Position numbers and translations under genes: made by a program. A DNA stretch of 64,000 bases from Flavobacteriaceae bacterium CP2B (GTDB lineage: Bacteria; Bacteroidota; Bacteroidia; Flavobacteriales; Flavobacteriaceae): assembly GCA_001683825.1 (NCBI GenBank), contig LXTR01000029.1, forward strand, positions 1 through 64,000, written 5' to 3'. The notes under the pieces are model-generated. The model did no database searches. It had not been told where the DNA came from and was given only the letters and a program-made list of their open reading frames with translations. The stretch's first letter is position 1, and each line of letters begins with the position of its first letter. This document shows, in pieces, positions 43,492 through 51,801 of the stretch.

Positions 43492-44315
43492 GGTTGTTGG
43501 CTTATTTCCATAATGGCCCCGTTGTCCTGAACCTCTTTTACCGGGCACTTTAACCGTAGGAGCGCTTCCAAGGCCCCGATTTCTTCCAGCACCTCGTGGT
43601 ACAGTTCCATCTGCCTTGTATTGACCGATGCGTATTCCAGCAGCTCATTGAGAAGCCTCGCTTTCATCTGCGTTGACAACGGCTCCTGTTTATGGTTGCG
43701 CAGGGCCTCCTGTATATCGGGTTCCAGACCTGCGGAGAACCTGCCTGTAAGGAGGGATGCCTGGTGGGAGCCATTTGCAAAATTGTCGGTATGTGCAAAA
43801 AGAAGGTCCACAGCGTACTTACCATTGACCAGAATGATACTTTTTAACTCTTCCACCTTGTTGAAATATTGGTTGAGCTCCTTTATAATGGATTTATCGC
43901 TAATAATATTCAGGTTTGCCCCCGACTTCAAATCTTCGTAGGCCGAATTATTGGGTTTAAAATCAGAATAAATTGCCTTTGTGGCAAGGGATATTTGTGT
44001 TCCGACCTCCAATTTTTGCGCGTGGCCATTGAGAAGCAACCTTACCCCCTGGTTGGAAGCTTTTAAACGATCGCGGGCCAAACCCAAAAGGCCCTTTATC
44101 TGTTCCCTATCCAAGGTGGCATCTTCCAGCAACCTGCAGTAATATTCTTTCTCCAGTTGCGCTTGCTTTTGTTGCTCGTTCCAGTTGTCCAGCTGTATAG
44201 CAATGAGAATGCCAATAACCACCAGGAGGATTTCGCCCATCGCATAGAGCAGGTATTTACTGAACTTGTTTTCGGCCAGTAAGTTTTCGCGGATTCTTCG
44301 AAAAAATGTAATCAA
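43470..44315 (-). CDS. DUF6090-family membrane-anchored protein
   Basis: A 281-residue protein. A helix at about 20-42 (YLLYAMGEILLVVIGILIAIQLDNW) and the N-terminal basic/Phe segment (MITFFRRIRENLLAENKFSKY) are hallmarks of DUF6090 proteins, often found in several tandem copies in flavobacteria. The rest (about 45-260) is helical and probably periplasmic. The C-terminus may be altered: the last residues read into a region where a paralog remnant lies in another frame. Function unknown. Confidence 0.83.
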   Translation of the reverse strand: MITFFRRIRENLLAENKFSKYLLYAMGEILLVVIGILIAIQLDNWNEQQKQAQLEKEYYCRLLEDATLDREQIKGLLGLARDRLKASNQGVRLLLNGHAQKLEVGTQISLATKAIYSDFKPNNSAYEDLKSGANLNIISDKSIIKELNQYFNKVEELKSIILVNGKYAVDLLFAHTDNFANGSHQASLLTGRFSAGLEPDIQEALRNHKQEPLSTQMKARLLNELLEYASVNTRQMELYHEVLEEIGALEALLRLKCPVKEVQDNGAIMEISQQPALTGTP

Positions 44316-44327
44316 AATAGGTGATTT

Positions 44328-44660
44328 TTATTGCCGATGCACCCACAGGTCGCGCAGAGGAACTTCCATAAAACAGTACCAAAGTTCGCGTACAGGCGAA
44401 ACCTTCCCTTCTGTCCACCACAATATAGGACGTTTACGGTTGTCTTCCGCTATTTCCAGGCTATTTATATGTCTCTCTCCAAAGGTGTTTTCACATGCGT
44501 TTCCCCGTATGGGTCTTGAAAAAAGCCTCCGCAAAACAGTACTTTTTGTACCCCCCTGGCTGTGGTCCTTTAACCTGGCTTTAATATTCTTCGTAAACCC
44601 ATGGTAAAGCAACAGGTCTTTCTCACTGAACAAAACATATACGCAAAATGGTAAAACCAT
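44328..44660 (-). pseudogene. truncated GIY-YIG nuclease
   Basis: The first about 45 codons match the GIY-YIG endonuclease fold: CVYVLFSEKDLLLYHGFTKN (degenerate GIY..YIG: VYV...YHG), then the catalytic Arg in ARLKDHSQGG and STVLRR. After that, the frame no longer fits (the expected K..Y....S.A...E..K helices are absent) and continues as a 60-residue unrelated sequence. It is most likely a 3'-truncated remnant. It lies about 220 bp from tRNA-Asn. The ATG at 44660 is the likely original start. Confidence 0.65.
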
Positions 44661-44719
44661 AGTGAAATGTAACCTTACAAAGCGCAAAAAACATACAGGG
44701 ATTAAATAAAAAAGCCGCT

Positions 44720-44750
44720 CAGTGAAGTAGAACTGTCGTTCACTTCACTG
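44720..44750. repeat. hairpin 1 of a related set
   Basis: Arms CAGTGAAGT and ACTTCACTG flank an apical motif A-GAAC-TGTC-GTTC. The apex is identical to that of hairpin 2 while the lower stems differ but keep pairing. In the minus direction it lies beyond the tRNA-Asn terminator and runs into AGCGGC plus a T run, so it could also act as a second terminator. Confidence 0.7.
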
Positions 44751-44773
44751 CATATGTTGTGCTTTCTGTAACG

Positions 44774-44803
44774 AAAAAAGCCACCCAATTTCATGGGTGG
44801 CTT
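44774..44803 (-). terminator. rho-independent terminator downstream of tRNA-Asn
   Basis: On the minus strand, AAGCCACCC and GGGTGGCTT pair around an 8-nt loop, followed by TTTT. It lies about 75 bp past the tRNA 3' end, so the two hairpins between them would be in the tRNA precursor transcript. Confidence 0.85.
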
Positions 44804-44812
44804 AATACTTTG

Positions 44813-44849
44813 TGGCCATAAAGTAGAACTGTCGTTCACTTTATGGCCA
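44813..44849. repeat. hairpin 2 of a related set
   Basis: Arms TGGCCATAAAGT and ACTTTATGGCCA (12 bp) flank the same apical A-GAAC-TGTC-GTTC motif as hairpin 1. The 3' arm overlaps the 5' arm of hairpin 3 by three bases. Confidence 0.75.
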
Positions 44850-44876
44850 TGAAGCGAGCTTTGCTCCGCTTCATGG
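44847..44876. repeat. hairpin 3, abutting the tRNA-Asn 3' end
   Basis: Arms CCATGAAGCG and CGCTTCATGG, with an inner AGC/GCT stem, lie directly against the tRNA 3' end at 44877. The layout is similar to hairpins 1 and 2, but the apical sequence differs. Confidence 0.7.
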
Positions 44877-44950
44877 CTCCTCAGACTGGGCTCGAACCAG
44901 TGACCCTCTGATTAACAGTCAGATGCTCTAACCAACTGAGCTACTGAGGA
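44877..44950 (-). tRNA. tRNA-Asn (anticodon GTT)
   Basis: The minus strand folds into a standard cloverleaf: acceptor TCCTCAG/CTGAGGA, D arm with AGCTCAGTTGGTTAGAGC, anticodon arm CTGA-CTGTTAA-TCAG giving GTT, and T arm CTGG-TTCGAGC-CCAG. Discriminator is G; no CCA is encoded. Confidence 0.95.
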
Positions 44951-45020
44951 AGGTATTATCAAAATTTTGGATTGCAAATATAGGGCAATCTTTCAAATAG
45001 CCCAATAAAAAATTAGTGCA

Positions 45021-46337
45021 TTATAAAAATCGTTTGATGATGTTCCAGATATCGTTCCCAAAGATGAGGACCATCAGGCCCATCAGGATGACAAATCCAA
45101 TGATCTGACCTGTTTCCAATACCTTTTCACTGGGTTTGCGCCCCGATACCATCTCGTATAAGAGGAACATCACGTGCCCACCATCCAGCGCAGGGATGGG
45201 CAATACATTCAGGAAGGCCAGCCACACCGAAAACATGGCCATAAAACTCCAGAAAAAGGTCCAGTTCCAGGATTGGGGCATCATCTCCACGATCCCTATC
45301 GGGCCCTTAACCTGCTTATACGCGCCCGTCTTGGAATTAAAGATAACCTTGAATTGTTTGATCTGGTCTGTGAGGACCTGTATGGAACGGGAAAAACCGG
45401 CCGGGATGGCCTCAAAAAACCCGTATTCCTCGGTAACACTCAGGTCGTCTATTTCGGGGTACACCCCGATCTTTCCCTCCTCTGGCACTTCCAGTGAAAT
45501 ATTTTGCTCACGCCCTTCGCGCAATAATCGCAGGTTAATGGGGTTCCCTGCCTGGGCCGGGATTACCTGGGTAAACTCATTCCAGAAGTTGATATCCTCG
45601 GAGTTAACCCCTATGATCTGGTCCCCTGCCTGCAAGCCGGCCTGTTCTGCCGCGGAATTTTCGACCACCGCCGAGATCACCGGCCGTTGGCGGTACCCCA
45701 TAAAGTTTATCCCCTGGGTCGCAAAAAGGGTCGCCTTTCCTTCATCGGAAATGGGGATGGTCAACTGCTGCCCGTCCCGTTCCACGGTCACCTCCTCCCC
45801 CAGGAGGATTTCCAGGCGTGCCTTGTCAAACTTCTTGGTCTTCTTCCCGTCTACCGCCAGGATCTTATCGCCCGTACGCAACCCCAGCTGCTCGCCTATG
45901 GAGTCTACCAATATACCATACTTCAGGCTGTCGGCCGGGATATAGGTGTCACCGTTCTGGAAGAACAACATGGCATAAATGGCCCAGGCCAGGAGGAAGT
46001 TCACCGTCACCCCACCCAGCATGATGATAAGCCGCTGCCAGGCCGGTTTGCTGCGAAATTCCCAGGGTTCCGGGTCTTTGGCCAGCTGCTCGGTATCCAT
46101 GCTTTCATCGATCATCCCGGCAATCTTCACATAGCCCCCCAAAGGCAGCCAGCCGATGCCGTAAACGGTTTCGCCAATCTTCTTTTTAAACAGTGAGAAC
46201 TTGACGTCGAAGAACAAATAGAACTTCTCAACCTTGGTCTTGAAATATTTGGCGGGAATAAAATGCCCCAATTCATGCAGGATCACCAGAATGGAAATAA
46301 TGATGATGAACATGACGATCTGCGTAACTAATCCCAT
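45021..46337 (-). CDS. rseP: site-2 intramembrane metalloprotease RseP
   Basis: A 438-residue zinc metalloprotease. The HELGH active-site motif lies in the first helix (about 21-25) and the second metal ligand is in NVLPIPALDGG near the C-terminus (about 378-388). A PDZ domain (ENSAAEQAGLQAGDQIIGVN) lies between helices. It cleaves membrane-embedded substrates such as anti-sigma factors or signal peptides. Full length with both zinc motifs; single gene downstream of SCO in the opposite direction. Confidence 0.96.
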   Translation of the reverse strand: MGLVTQIVMFIIIISILVILHELGHFIPAKYFKTKVEKFYLFFDVKFSLFKKKIGETVYGIGWLPLGGYVKIAGMIDESMDTEQLAKDPEPWEFRSKPAWQRLIIMLGGVTVNFLLAWAIYAMLFFQNGDTYIPADSLKYGILVDSIGEQLGLRTGDKILAVDGKKTKKFDKARLEILLGEEVTVERDGQQLTIPISDEGKATLFATQGINFMGYRQRPVISAVVENSAAEQAGLQAGDQIIGVNSEDINFWNEFTQVIPAQAGNPINLRLLREGREQNISLEVPEEGKIGVYPEIDDLSVTEEYGFFEAIPAGFSRSIQVLTDQIKQFKVIFNSKTGAYKQVKGPIGIVEMMPQSWNWTFFWSFMAMFSVWLAFLNVLPIPALDGGHVMFLLYEMVSGRKPSEKVLETGQIIGFVILMGLMVLIFGNDIWNIIKRFL

Positions 46338-46497
46338 GCAGTGATTTTTAGCTTAAAACGCACAAAAATACACTTTTAACACCGCTAAAAAAACTATCTC
46401 GCCAAAGGGGGTATTTTTTTATGAAACTTTTAGCAGCCCTTTACCCGCAATCCCTTGAACACCTGCCGTCCTTGCCCTACCTTTGCATAAAAAGGGC

Positions 46498-47172
46498 ATG
46501 CGATCTTTTTTTGCCAAATACAAACGCTTTGGCCTGGTGCTGCTACTGCTGTCGGCCGTCATCATTACCCTTTTCTACCGGGCCCTGGCCCCCCAAAAGA
46601 CGCTACCCGTGTACCAGCCGGTGGACTTTAATCCGGAACTGGTAGACAGCAGCTTGCTGCACGTAAAAAAATACCACACCATAGCCGACTTCTCCCTGAC
46701 CAACCAAAACGGGGAAACCATCACCCAGGAAGATTACCGGGGGAAAATCTACATCGCCGATTTTTTCTTCACCACCTGCCCCACCATCTGCCCCATCATG
46801 ACCAAAAATATGGCCGACCTCCAGGCCGAGCTGATGGAGGACGAAGACGTGCTCCTGCTCTCGCATTCGGTGACCCCCCTGATAGATTCGGTTCCCCGAC
46901 TCAAGGCATACGCGTTGGAAAAAGGGGTAGTAGACCGTAAATGGAACCTGCTCACCGGCGATAAGAAACACATCTATGAACTGGCCCGAAAATCGTATAT
47001 GGTAGCCAAGGACGACGGGGATGGGGGGCCCTTTGATATGATCCATACCGAAAACTTCGTGCTGGTTGACAAGGAACGCAGGATCAGGGGGATCTATAAC
47101 GGGACCGACCAAGAGGATATGGCCCGCCTCCTGGACGAACTGAAAATCCTTAAGGCCTCCTATAGCGACTGA
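46498..47172 (+). CDS. SCO-family thioredoxin-fold protein
   Basis: A 224-residue protein with an N-terminal anchor (about 12-32) and a thioredoxin-like domain. The copper/thiol site is TTCPTICP (Cys-x3-Cys) and the third ligand His is in MIHTENFVLVD. SCO proteins deliver copper to cytochrome oxidase or act as thiol-disulfide proteins in the envelope. The ATG at 46498 is preferred to 46483. 95 bp upstream of feoA; a separate transcript is likely. Confidence 0.9.
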   Translation: MRSFFAKYKRFGLVLLLLSAVIITLFYRALAPQKTLPVYQPVDFNPELVDSSLLHVKKYHTIADFSLTNQNGETITQEDYRGKIYIADFFFTTCPTICPIMTKNMADLQAELMEDEDVLLLSHSVTPLIDSVPRLKAYALEKGVVDRKWNLLTGDKKHIYELARKSYMVAKDDGDGGPFDMIHTENFVLVDKERRIRGIYNGTDQEDMARLLDELKILKASYSD

Positions 47173-47209
47173 CCCCAACTACCCGGCCGTCTTTTTTGAG
47201 GATTTTAAC

Positions 47210-47238
47210 TTTAGGCTCAGCTTTTTCCCTTATTTTTG
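47210..47238 (+). promoter_or_regulatory. feoA promoter with DtxR-type half-site
   Basis: TATTTTTG at 47231-47238 fits the Bacteroidota -7 box TAnnTTTG. TTTAGGCT at 47210-47217 lies in the -33 area and matches the half-site seen near the DtxR/MntR-type regulator. A good candidate for iron or manganese control of feoAB. Confidence 0.5.
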
Positions 47239-47267
47239 TCCTTACTTATAATCAATCTAAATAAAAA

Positions 47268-47513
47268 TTGGTCACCACCGTCGCACATCTCAAACGAGGC
47301 CAGAAAGGTAGGATCCGGGAAATTGCCGGCGATATCCTCCCTATTAAATTGTTGGAACTGGGCTGCCTGCCCGGGAATGAGGTGGAACTGGTACAGCTGG
47401 CCCCCCTGAAGGATCCCATCTATATCAATGTGAACGGATCCCATATTGCCATACGGAGATCGGTTGCCCTTCAAATTGAGCTCGACCTCCTCGAAGATAC
47501 CGAGCATCCATGA
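47268..47513 (+). CDS. feoA: FeoA-type ferrous iron transport accessory protein
   Basis: An 81-residue SH3-like protein of the FeoA family. KGRIREI and LPIKLLELGCLPGNEVELVQ contain the family motif. It stimulates FeoB. The only plausible start is the TTG at 47268-47270, a rare start codon. Its stop overlaps the feoB ATG by 4 bp, so translation is coupled. Confidence 0.88.
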   Translation: MVTTVAHLKRGQKGRIREIAGDILPIKLLELGCLPGNEVELVQLAPLKDPIYINVNGSHIAIRRSVALQIELDLLEDTEHP

Positions 47514-49750
47514 GTAAAAATATCAATGTAGCCCTCATAGGGAACCCCAATACCGGCAAGACTTCGGTTTTCAACCAACTTACGGGCCTGAAACAAAAGG
47601 TGGGCAACTACCCCGGTATCACGGTGGAAAAAAAAGAAGGGATCTGTAAACTTCCCAGGGGCGTAAAAGCCCATATCCTTGACCTTCCCGGCACCTATAG
47701 CCTCAATACCACCTCCCTGGACGAAAGCGTGGTGCTCGAATTGCTGCTCAACAAAAACGACAAGGATTACCCCGATGTAGCCGTCGTGGTGAGCGACGTG
47801 GAAAACCTGAAACGCAACCTCCTGCTCTTTACCCAAATAAAAGACCTCAAGATCCCGGTGATCCTGGTGATCAATATGGCCGACCGCATGTCGCGCAAAG
47901 GGATCTCCATGGATATTGCCCTGCTGGAGGAAAAACTCAATACCAGGATTGCCCTGGTCAGCACCCGCAAAAATACGGGCATAGAGCGCATCAAGGAATT
48001 GATTGCTGATTACAAGAACCTCTCTGTGGCCCCCAATGTGGACACCACCGTCATCGCCCCCGAATATTTTGAAAAGCTGCATAAGACCTTCCCCAACGAA
48101 GACCTCTATAAACTATGGCTGGTCATTACCCAGGATGTGAACTTTATGCCCATAGAAAAAAAGACCCTGGAGTACACCACCTCTTTTGACGCCAAATCCA
48201 AGGCCGAACTCAAGCGCCTGCAGCAAAAGGAGACCATTGTGCGGTACCAGTTCATCAACAATATCCTGAAGGCCGCCTATAAGGTAGACCCCAGTATGGC
48301 GAAAGGGTTCCGGGCATCACTGGACAAAGTACTTACGCACAAGGTATTTGGCTACCTCATATTCTTCATGATCCTGTTGACGATCTTCCAGGCCATCTAC
48401 GACTGGAGTTCCTATCCCATGGATTTCATAGACGCGCAATTTGCTGCCGCGAGCGAATGGGTGAAAGACACCCTTCCTGCCGGGGTCTTCACCAACCTCC
48501 TGGCCGAGGGGATCCTTGCGGGGATAGGCGGGATCGTGATTTTCATCCCTCAGATCGCCTTCCTTTTCCTCTTTATTTCGTTGCTGGAAGAGTCGGGGTA
48601 TATGAGCCGGGTGGTCTTTCTGATGGACCGGCTAATGCGGCCCTTTGGCCTTAGCGGGAAAAGTGTGGTCCCGCTGATTTCCGGTACCGCCTGCGCTATC
48701 CCCGCCATCATGGCTACCCGTAACATCGAAAACTGGAAAGAGCGGCTGATTACCATCCTGGTGACGCCTTTTACCACCTGTTCCGCACGCCTACCGGTAT
48801 ACCTGATCATTATCGCGCTCGTGATCCCCGAGGGCCGGTTTCTGGGCCTGGGATACCAGGCCCTGACCCTGATGCTGCTCTACCTGATAGGTTTCGCGGC
48901 GGCCATAACCGCGGCCATGGTACTCAACCGTTTCCTAAAAATTAATAGCAGGACCTTTTTTGTGGTGGAAATGCCCAACTATAAACTGCCCCTGCTCAAG
49001 AACGTGGCCTTTACGGTCATCGAAAAAACCAAAAGCTTTGTCTATGGGGCCGGTAAAATCATCCTGGCGATCTCGATCATCCTCTGGTTCCTGGGATCCA
49101 ATGGATTTTCAGACGACTTCAGGGATGCCGAAACCATCGTACGGCAACGGGTTGCCAAAGAGGGGCTGTCTGCAGACAGCAAGGCCTACATCGAAGACAA
49201 ACTGGACCACCGGGAAGACACGCCGGCTCAAACCGCCCCACAACATATTTCGGTAGCCCTCGCACAGGGTACGGTTGCCAACATCCCGGAATCCTACCCG
49301 GATTCACTGGTGCAAAAGGCCATCAAACAAGAGATCTCGAGCTATAAACTGGAACACTCCTATATGGGCTATATGGGCAAAGCCATCGAGCCCGTGGTAC
49401 GCCCGCTGGGGTACGACTGGAAAATCGGGATCGCCGTGCTGACCTCCTTCGCCGCGCGGGAAGTGTTTGTAGGGACCCTGGCCACCATTTACAGTGTGGG
49501 GAGCGATGAGGAGGAGACCATCAAGAACAGGATGTCGGCCGAAGTGCGGGCCGGGACCAACCAACCCCTTTTTAACATGGCTTCCGGGGTCTCCCTGATG
49601 CTTTTCTACGCCTTTGCCATGCAGTGCATGAGTACCCTTGCCATCGTAAAAAGGGAAACCAACAGCTGGAAATGGCCCCTCTACCAATTGGTATCTATGA
49701 GCCTTTTTGCGTATATTATAGCATTGATCGCCTATCAACTTTTAAAATAA
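47510..49750 (+). CDS. feoB: ferrous iron transporter FeoB
   Basis: A 746-residue membrane GTPase. The G domain has GNPNTGKTS (G1), LDLPGTYSLN (G3) and NMAD (G4; about 123-126). The membrane part begins near residue 270; the two Gate motifs with the VPLISGTACAIPAIMATR and the TPFTTCSARLPVY segments are typical. It imports Fe2+ across the inner membrane. It follows feoA with overlap and precedes a Cys-rich membrane protein 1 bp later. Full length. Confidence 0.97.
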   Translation: MSKNINVALIGNPNTGKTSVFNQLTGLKQKVGNYPGITVEKKEGICKLPRGVKAHILDLPGTYSLNTTSLDESVVLELLLNKNDKDYPDVAVVVSDVENLKRNLLLFTQIKDLKIPVILVINMADRMSRKGISMDIALLEEKLNTRIALVSTRKNTGIERIKELIADYKNLSVAPNVDTTVIAPEYFEKLHKTFPNEDLYKLWLVITQDVNFMPIEKKTLEYTTSFDAKSKAELKRLQQKETIVRYQFINNILKAAYKVDPSMAKGFRASLDKVLTHKVFGYLIFFMILLTIFQAIYDWSSYPMDFIDAQFAAASEWVKDTLPAGVFTNLLAEGILAGIGGIVIFIPQIAFLFLFISLLEESGYMSRVVFLMDRLMRPFGLSGKSVVPLISGTACAIPAIMATRNIENWKERLITILVTPFTTCSARLPVYLIIIALVIPEGRFLGLGYQALTLMLLYLIGFAAAITAAMVLNRFLKINSRTFFVVEMPNYKLPLLKNVAFTVIEKTKSFVYGAGKIILAISIILWFLGSNGFSDDFRDAETIVRQRVAKEGLSADSKAYIEDKLDHREDTPAQTAPQHISVALAQGTVANIPESYPDSLVQKAIKQEISSYKLEHSYMGYMGKAIEPVVRPLGYDWKIGIAVLTSFAAREVFVGTLATIYSVGSDEEETIKNRMSAEVRAGTNQPLFNMASGVSLMLFYAFAMQCMSTLAIVKRETNSWKWPLYQLVSMSLFAYIIALIAYQLLK

Positions 49751-49751
49751 T

Positions 49752-49901
49752 ATGGAAGTACTGCAACAGATTCTGGTTTACCTGGTACTGGCCGTGGCCG
49801 TAGGCTACCTGGTTAAAAAATTCCTCTTGCCCAAATCCCTTTTTGCTTCCAGGAAAAGCACGGGAAAAGGCTGCGGGAGCGACGGCTGTGGCTGCCATTA
49901 A
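49752..49901 (+). CDS. FeoB-associated Cys-rich membrane protein
   Basis: A 49-residue protein that starts 1 bp after feoB. Residues 7-22 form a membrane helix; the C-terminus is GKGCGSDGCGCH with three Cys and a final His, probably a metal-binding tail. It fits the small FeoB-associated Cys-rich family and is likely co-transcribed with feoAB. Confidence 0.85.
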   Translation: MEVLQQILVYLVLAVAVGYLVKKFLLPKSLFASRKSTGKGCGSDGCGCH

Positions 49902-49903
49902 GC

Positions 49904-50290
49904 CTAGACCATGTCGGCGACAAACGAATACAGCAACAAGCCCCATCCAATAACGAGCAACAACCCTCCCAAAGGGGTCAGCAGGCCTAGATAGGGAACC
50001 TTTCTACCCCTTGCCCCCAACAAGGTAAGCAGGTAGATGCTAAAGGAGAACAACAGGGTCCCGTACATAAAGCAATAGGCCATGGCGGTTTCAAGGGGGC
50101 TGTTGAACCCCAGGTTAAACCCCAATACCAGCAAGAGCAGGGCGTGGTAAAACTGGTATTTTACGCCGGTTTCAATACTGTTGAGTTGTTCGGGGTTGAG
50201 TGATCTTTTAAGGCGGTGTGCCCCAAATGCCCCAAATATCACGGCCAGCAGCCCCAACAGGGCGCCACTCAGCTGTACCAGTAAGATCAT
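49904..50290 (-). CDS. DUF423 membrane protein
   Basis: A 128-residue protein with four membrane helices. GAFGAHRLK and NSIETGVKYQFYHALLLL are the DUF423 signature. Function unknown. The ATG at 50290 begins the first helix; the earlier ATG at 50347 would add an atypical segment. It converges with the feo operon. Confidence 0.9.
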   Translation of the reverse strand: MILLVQLSGALLGLLAVIFGAFGAHRLKRSLNPEQLNSIETGVKYQFYHALLLLVLGFNLGFNSPLETAMAYCFMYGTLLFSFSIYLLTLLGARGRKVPYLGLLTPLGGLLLVIGWGLLLYSFVADMV

Positions 50291-50417
50291 ATTTACTTTT
50301 TTCCAAAGATAGCATTTCACCACCATTGGGTATCGGAGAAAGCGCATAAAAGTACGGGCGATCTACCGTGGTAATGTCACTCAAATCCCCTATCTTTTCT
50401 CCATGAAATCTTCAGTC

Positions 50418-50813
50418 ATGAAACACATAGTGTATTGGGGGGTGTTGCTGCTTGCCGGTTGCGGTGCCACGGCCCACAGTACCGCCAGCAAGGAGCCCTC
50501 CGTAAAGGACTCCCTGGAAGAAAAAAACCGCATAGGCCTCAATTTACTCAATCAAATCAGGCGGCTACCCGGAATCAGTGTCAGGAACGGGGTGCCGGTG
50601 TTCACTAAATCCACGACCGACATTACGTCTGGCATACCCATTGAACCCTTGTATGTGCTGAACGGGTACCCGGTTGGCAACTCCTTTGCCGATGTGGATC
50701 AACTGGTGGATAATGTGAATGTGGAGAAAATAGAAGTGCTTACAGATACCGATGCCTCCTTTTACGGCTCCAGGGGCGCCAAGGGGGTGATCCTGATCAC
50801 CACCTACCCATAA
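50418..50813 (+). CDS. stand-alone TonB-receptor-plug-like lipoprotein
   Basis: A 131-residue lipoprotein (signal 1-16, lipobox LAGC). The rest is a single plug-like domain: LPGISVRNGVPV, PLYVLNGYPVGNSFADVDQLVDNVNVEKIEVLTDTDASFYGSRGAKGVILITT, the conserved end of TonB receptor plugs. No barrel follows. It may act as a partner or scavenger domain; the role is unknown. Confidence 0.83.
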   Translation: MKHIVYWGVLLLAGCGATAHSTASKEPSVKDSLEEKNRIGLNLLNQIRRLPGISVRNGVPVFTKSTTDITSGIPIEPLYVLNGYPVGNSFADVDQLVDNVNVEKIEVLTDTDASFYGSRGAKGVILITTYP

Positions 50814-50832
50814 ACCCTGCCCCTGTTCATGG

Positions 50833-51240
50833 CTACAGGACAATCCTGATCTCACTGTCGGTCCGGATCTTCATGGCACATTCCCGGAAACTCGGTGGGC
50901 CAAAGGCCTTCATCCGGGCCTTTGAAAAGCCTATGGATTCCTTGGGGATCCCCAGCCAGTTGGTGTCCAGTTCGTCGTTCCCGTTCTCATCGTGAAAAAT
51001 GGCGAGGGCGTATTCTCCCTCCGGAAGGTCGTCAATGTCTATCCGGGTGGTCCCTTTCTGCGCCTTGGTACTGTCGCATTTATAGACCTTGTCAAATTTC
51101 AGGAACCCTTCTGAATGGTTGTACAACGCCACATTGATACGGCCATTGGAGTTTTTTACCCCTTCCACGGAAATGGAAAGCTTGTTCTGGGCGATGCCCG
51201 CGAAAGGAAAGAATAACAAGAACGCCAGTATGTATTTCAT
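50833..51240 (-). CDS. DUF2141 exported protein
   Basis: A 135-residue protein with a signal peptide (1-17, ending AGIAQ) and an Ig-like beta domain of the DUF2141 family: SISVEGVKNSNGRINVALYN, then LPEGEYALAIFHDENGNDELDTNWLGIPKE. Exported; function unknown. Confidence 0.9.
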   Translation of the reverse strand: MKYILAFLLFFPFAGIAQNKLSISVEGVKNSNGRINVALYNHSEGFLKFDKVYKCDSTKAQKGTTRIDIDDLPEGEYALAIFHDENGNDELDTNWLGIPKESIGFSKARMKAFGPPSFRECAMKIRTDSEIRIVL

Positions 51241-51272
51241 TTGATGCGGGTTAGGGTCTGCAAATATAGTTG

Positions 51273-51719
51273 TTAATCTGTTTTAAATTCTTGGGTGACC
51301 GGGATTTCACGGCGTGCCGACAGGAATTCGAAAACCTGCCGGGTCCGGGTAGAATCGGACAGGTTAAAAAAAAGCAGCAGGGAATCGTCCTGTACCAGTC
51401 TTATCTTTGGCTGGCTCAGGTCATCCACATAGACATACACCTTGTTCTGCGGGTGCAGCGAATCTTTAAAAACCCCCTTTTCGGTCGTCCAGGCCGAAAA
51501 CCCGCTGATGCGCTCCATGGAAGGGATCTTGTCTACCATCGTGACACTGTCCAGGCCGGCATAGGGAAGTTCCCGGTAATAAATGCCTGAAAAGATGGTT
51601 ACATGGTCTTCCTCCATGCGGATCCAGTTCTTGTAATGAGCGGCAAACGCCAGGGCACACACCAGCAGGGTGAGCCCTATCAAAAGGTTCCAGAACCAAT
51701 GCCTCTTATTCCAGCTCAT
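51273..51719 (-). CDS. hypothetical protein with membrane anchor and PH-like domain
   Basis: A 148-residue protein with one N-terminal helix (about 8-28) and a beta-rich soluble domain (VTIFSGIYYRELPYAGLDSVTMVDKIPSMERISGFSAW) resembling small PH-like domains. Not recognised by family name. Single gene with 33 bp to DUF2141 on the same strand; possibly one transcript. Confidence 0.7.
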   Translation of the reverse strand: MSWNKRHWFWNLLIGLTLLVCALAFAAHYKNWIRMEEDHVTIFSGIYYRELPYAGLDSVTMVDKIPSMERISGFSAWTTEKGVFKDSLHPQNKVYVYVDDLSQPKIRLVQDDSLLLFFNLSDSTRTRQVFEFLSARREIPVTQEFKTD

Positions 51720-51801
51720 GGCAGATACTTCAACGATCTACCCATAGCAACGCAGATATGCCGTAAAAATTTCATGACCGCGCCATTTACTTCGTACTTA
51801 C

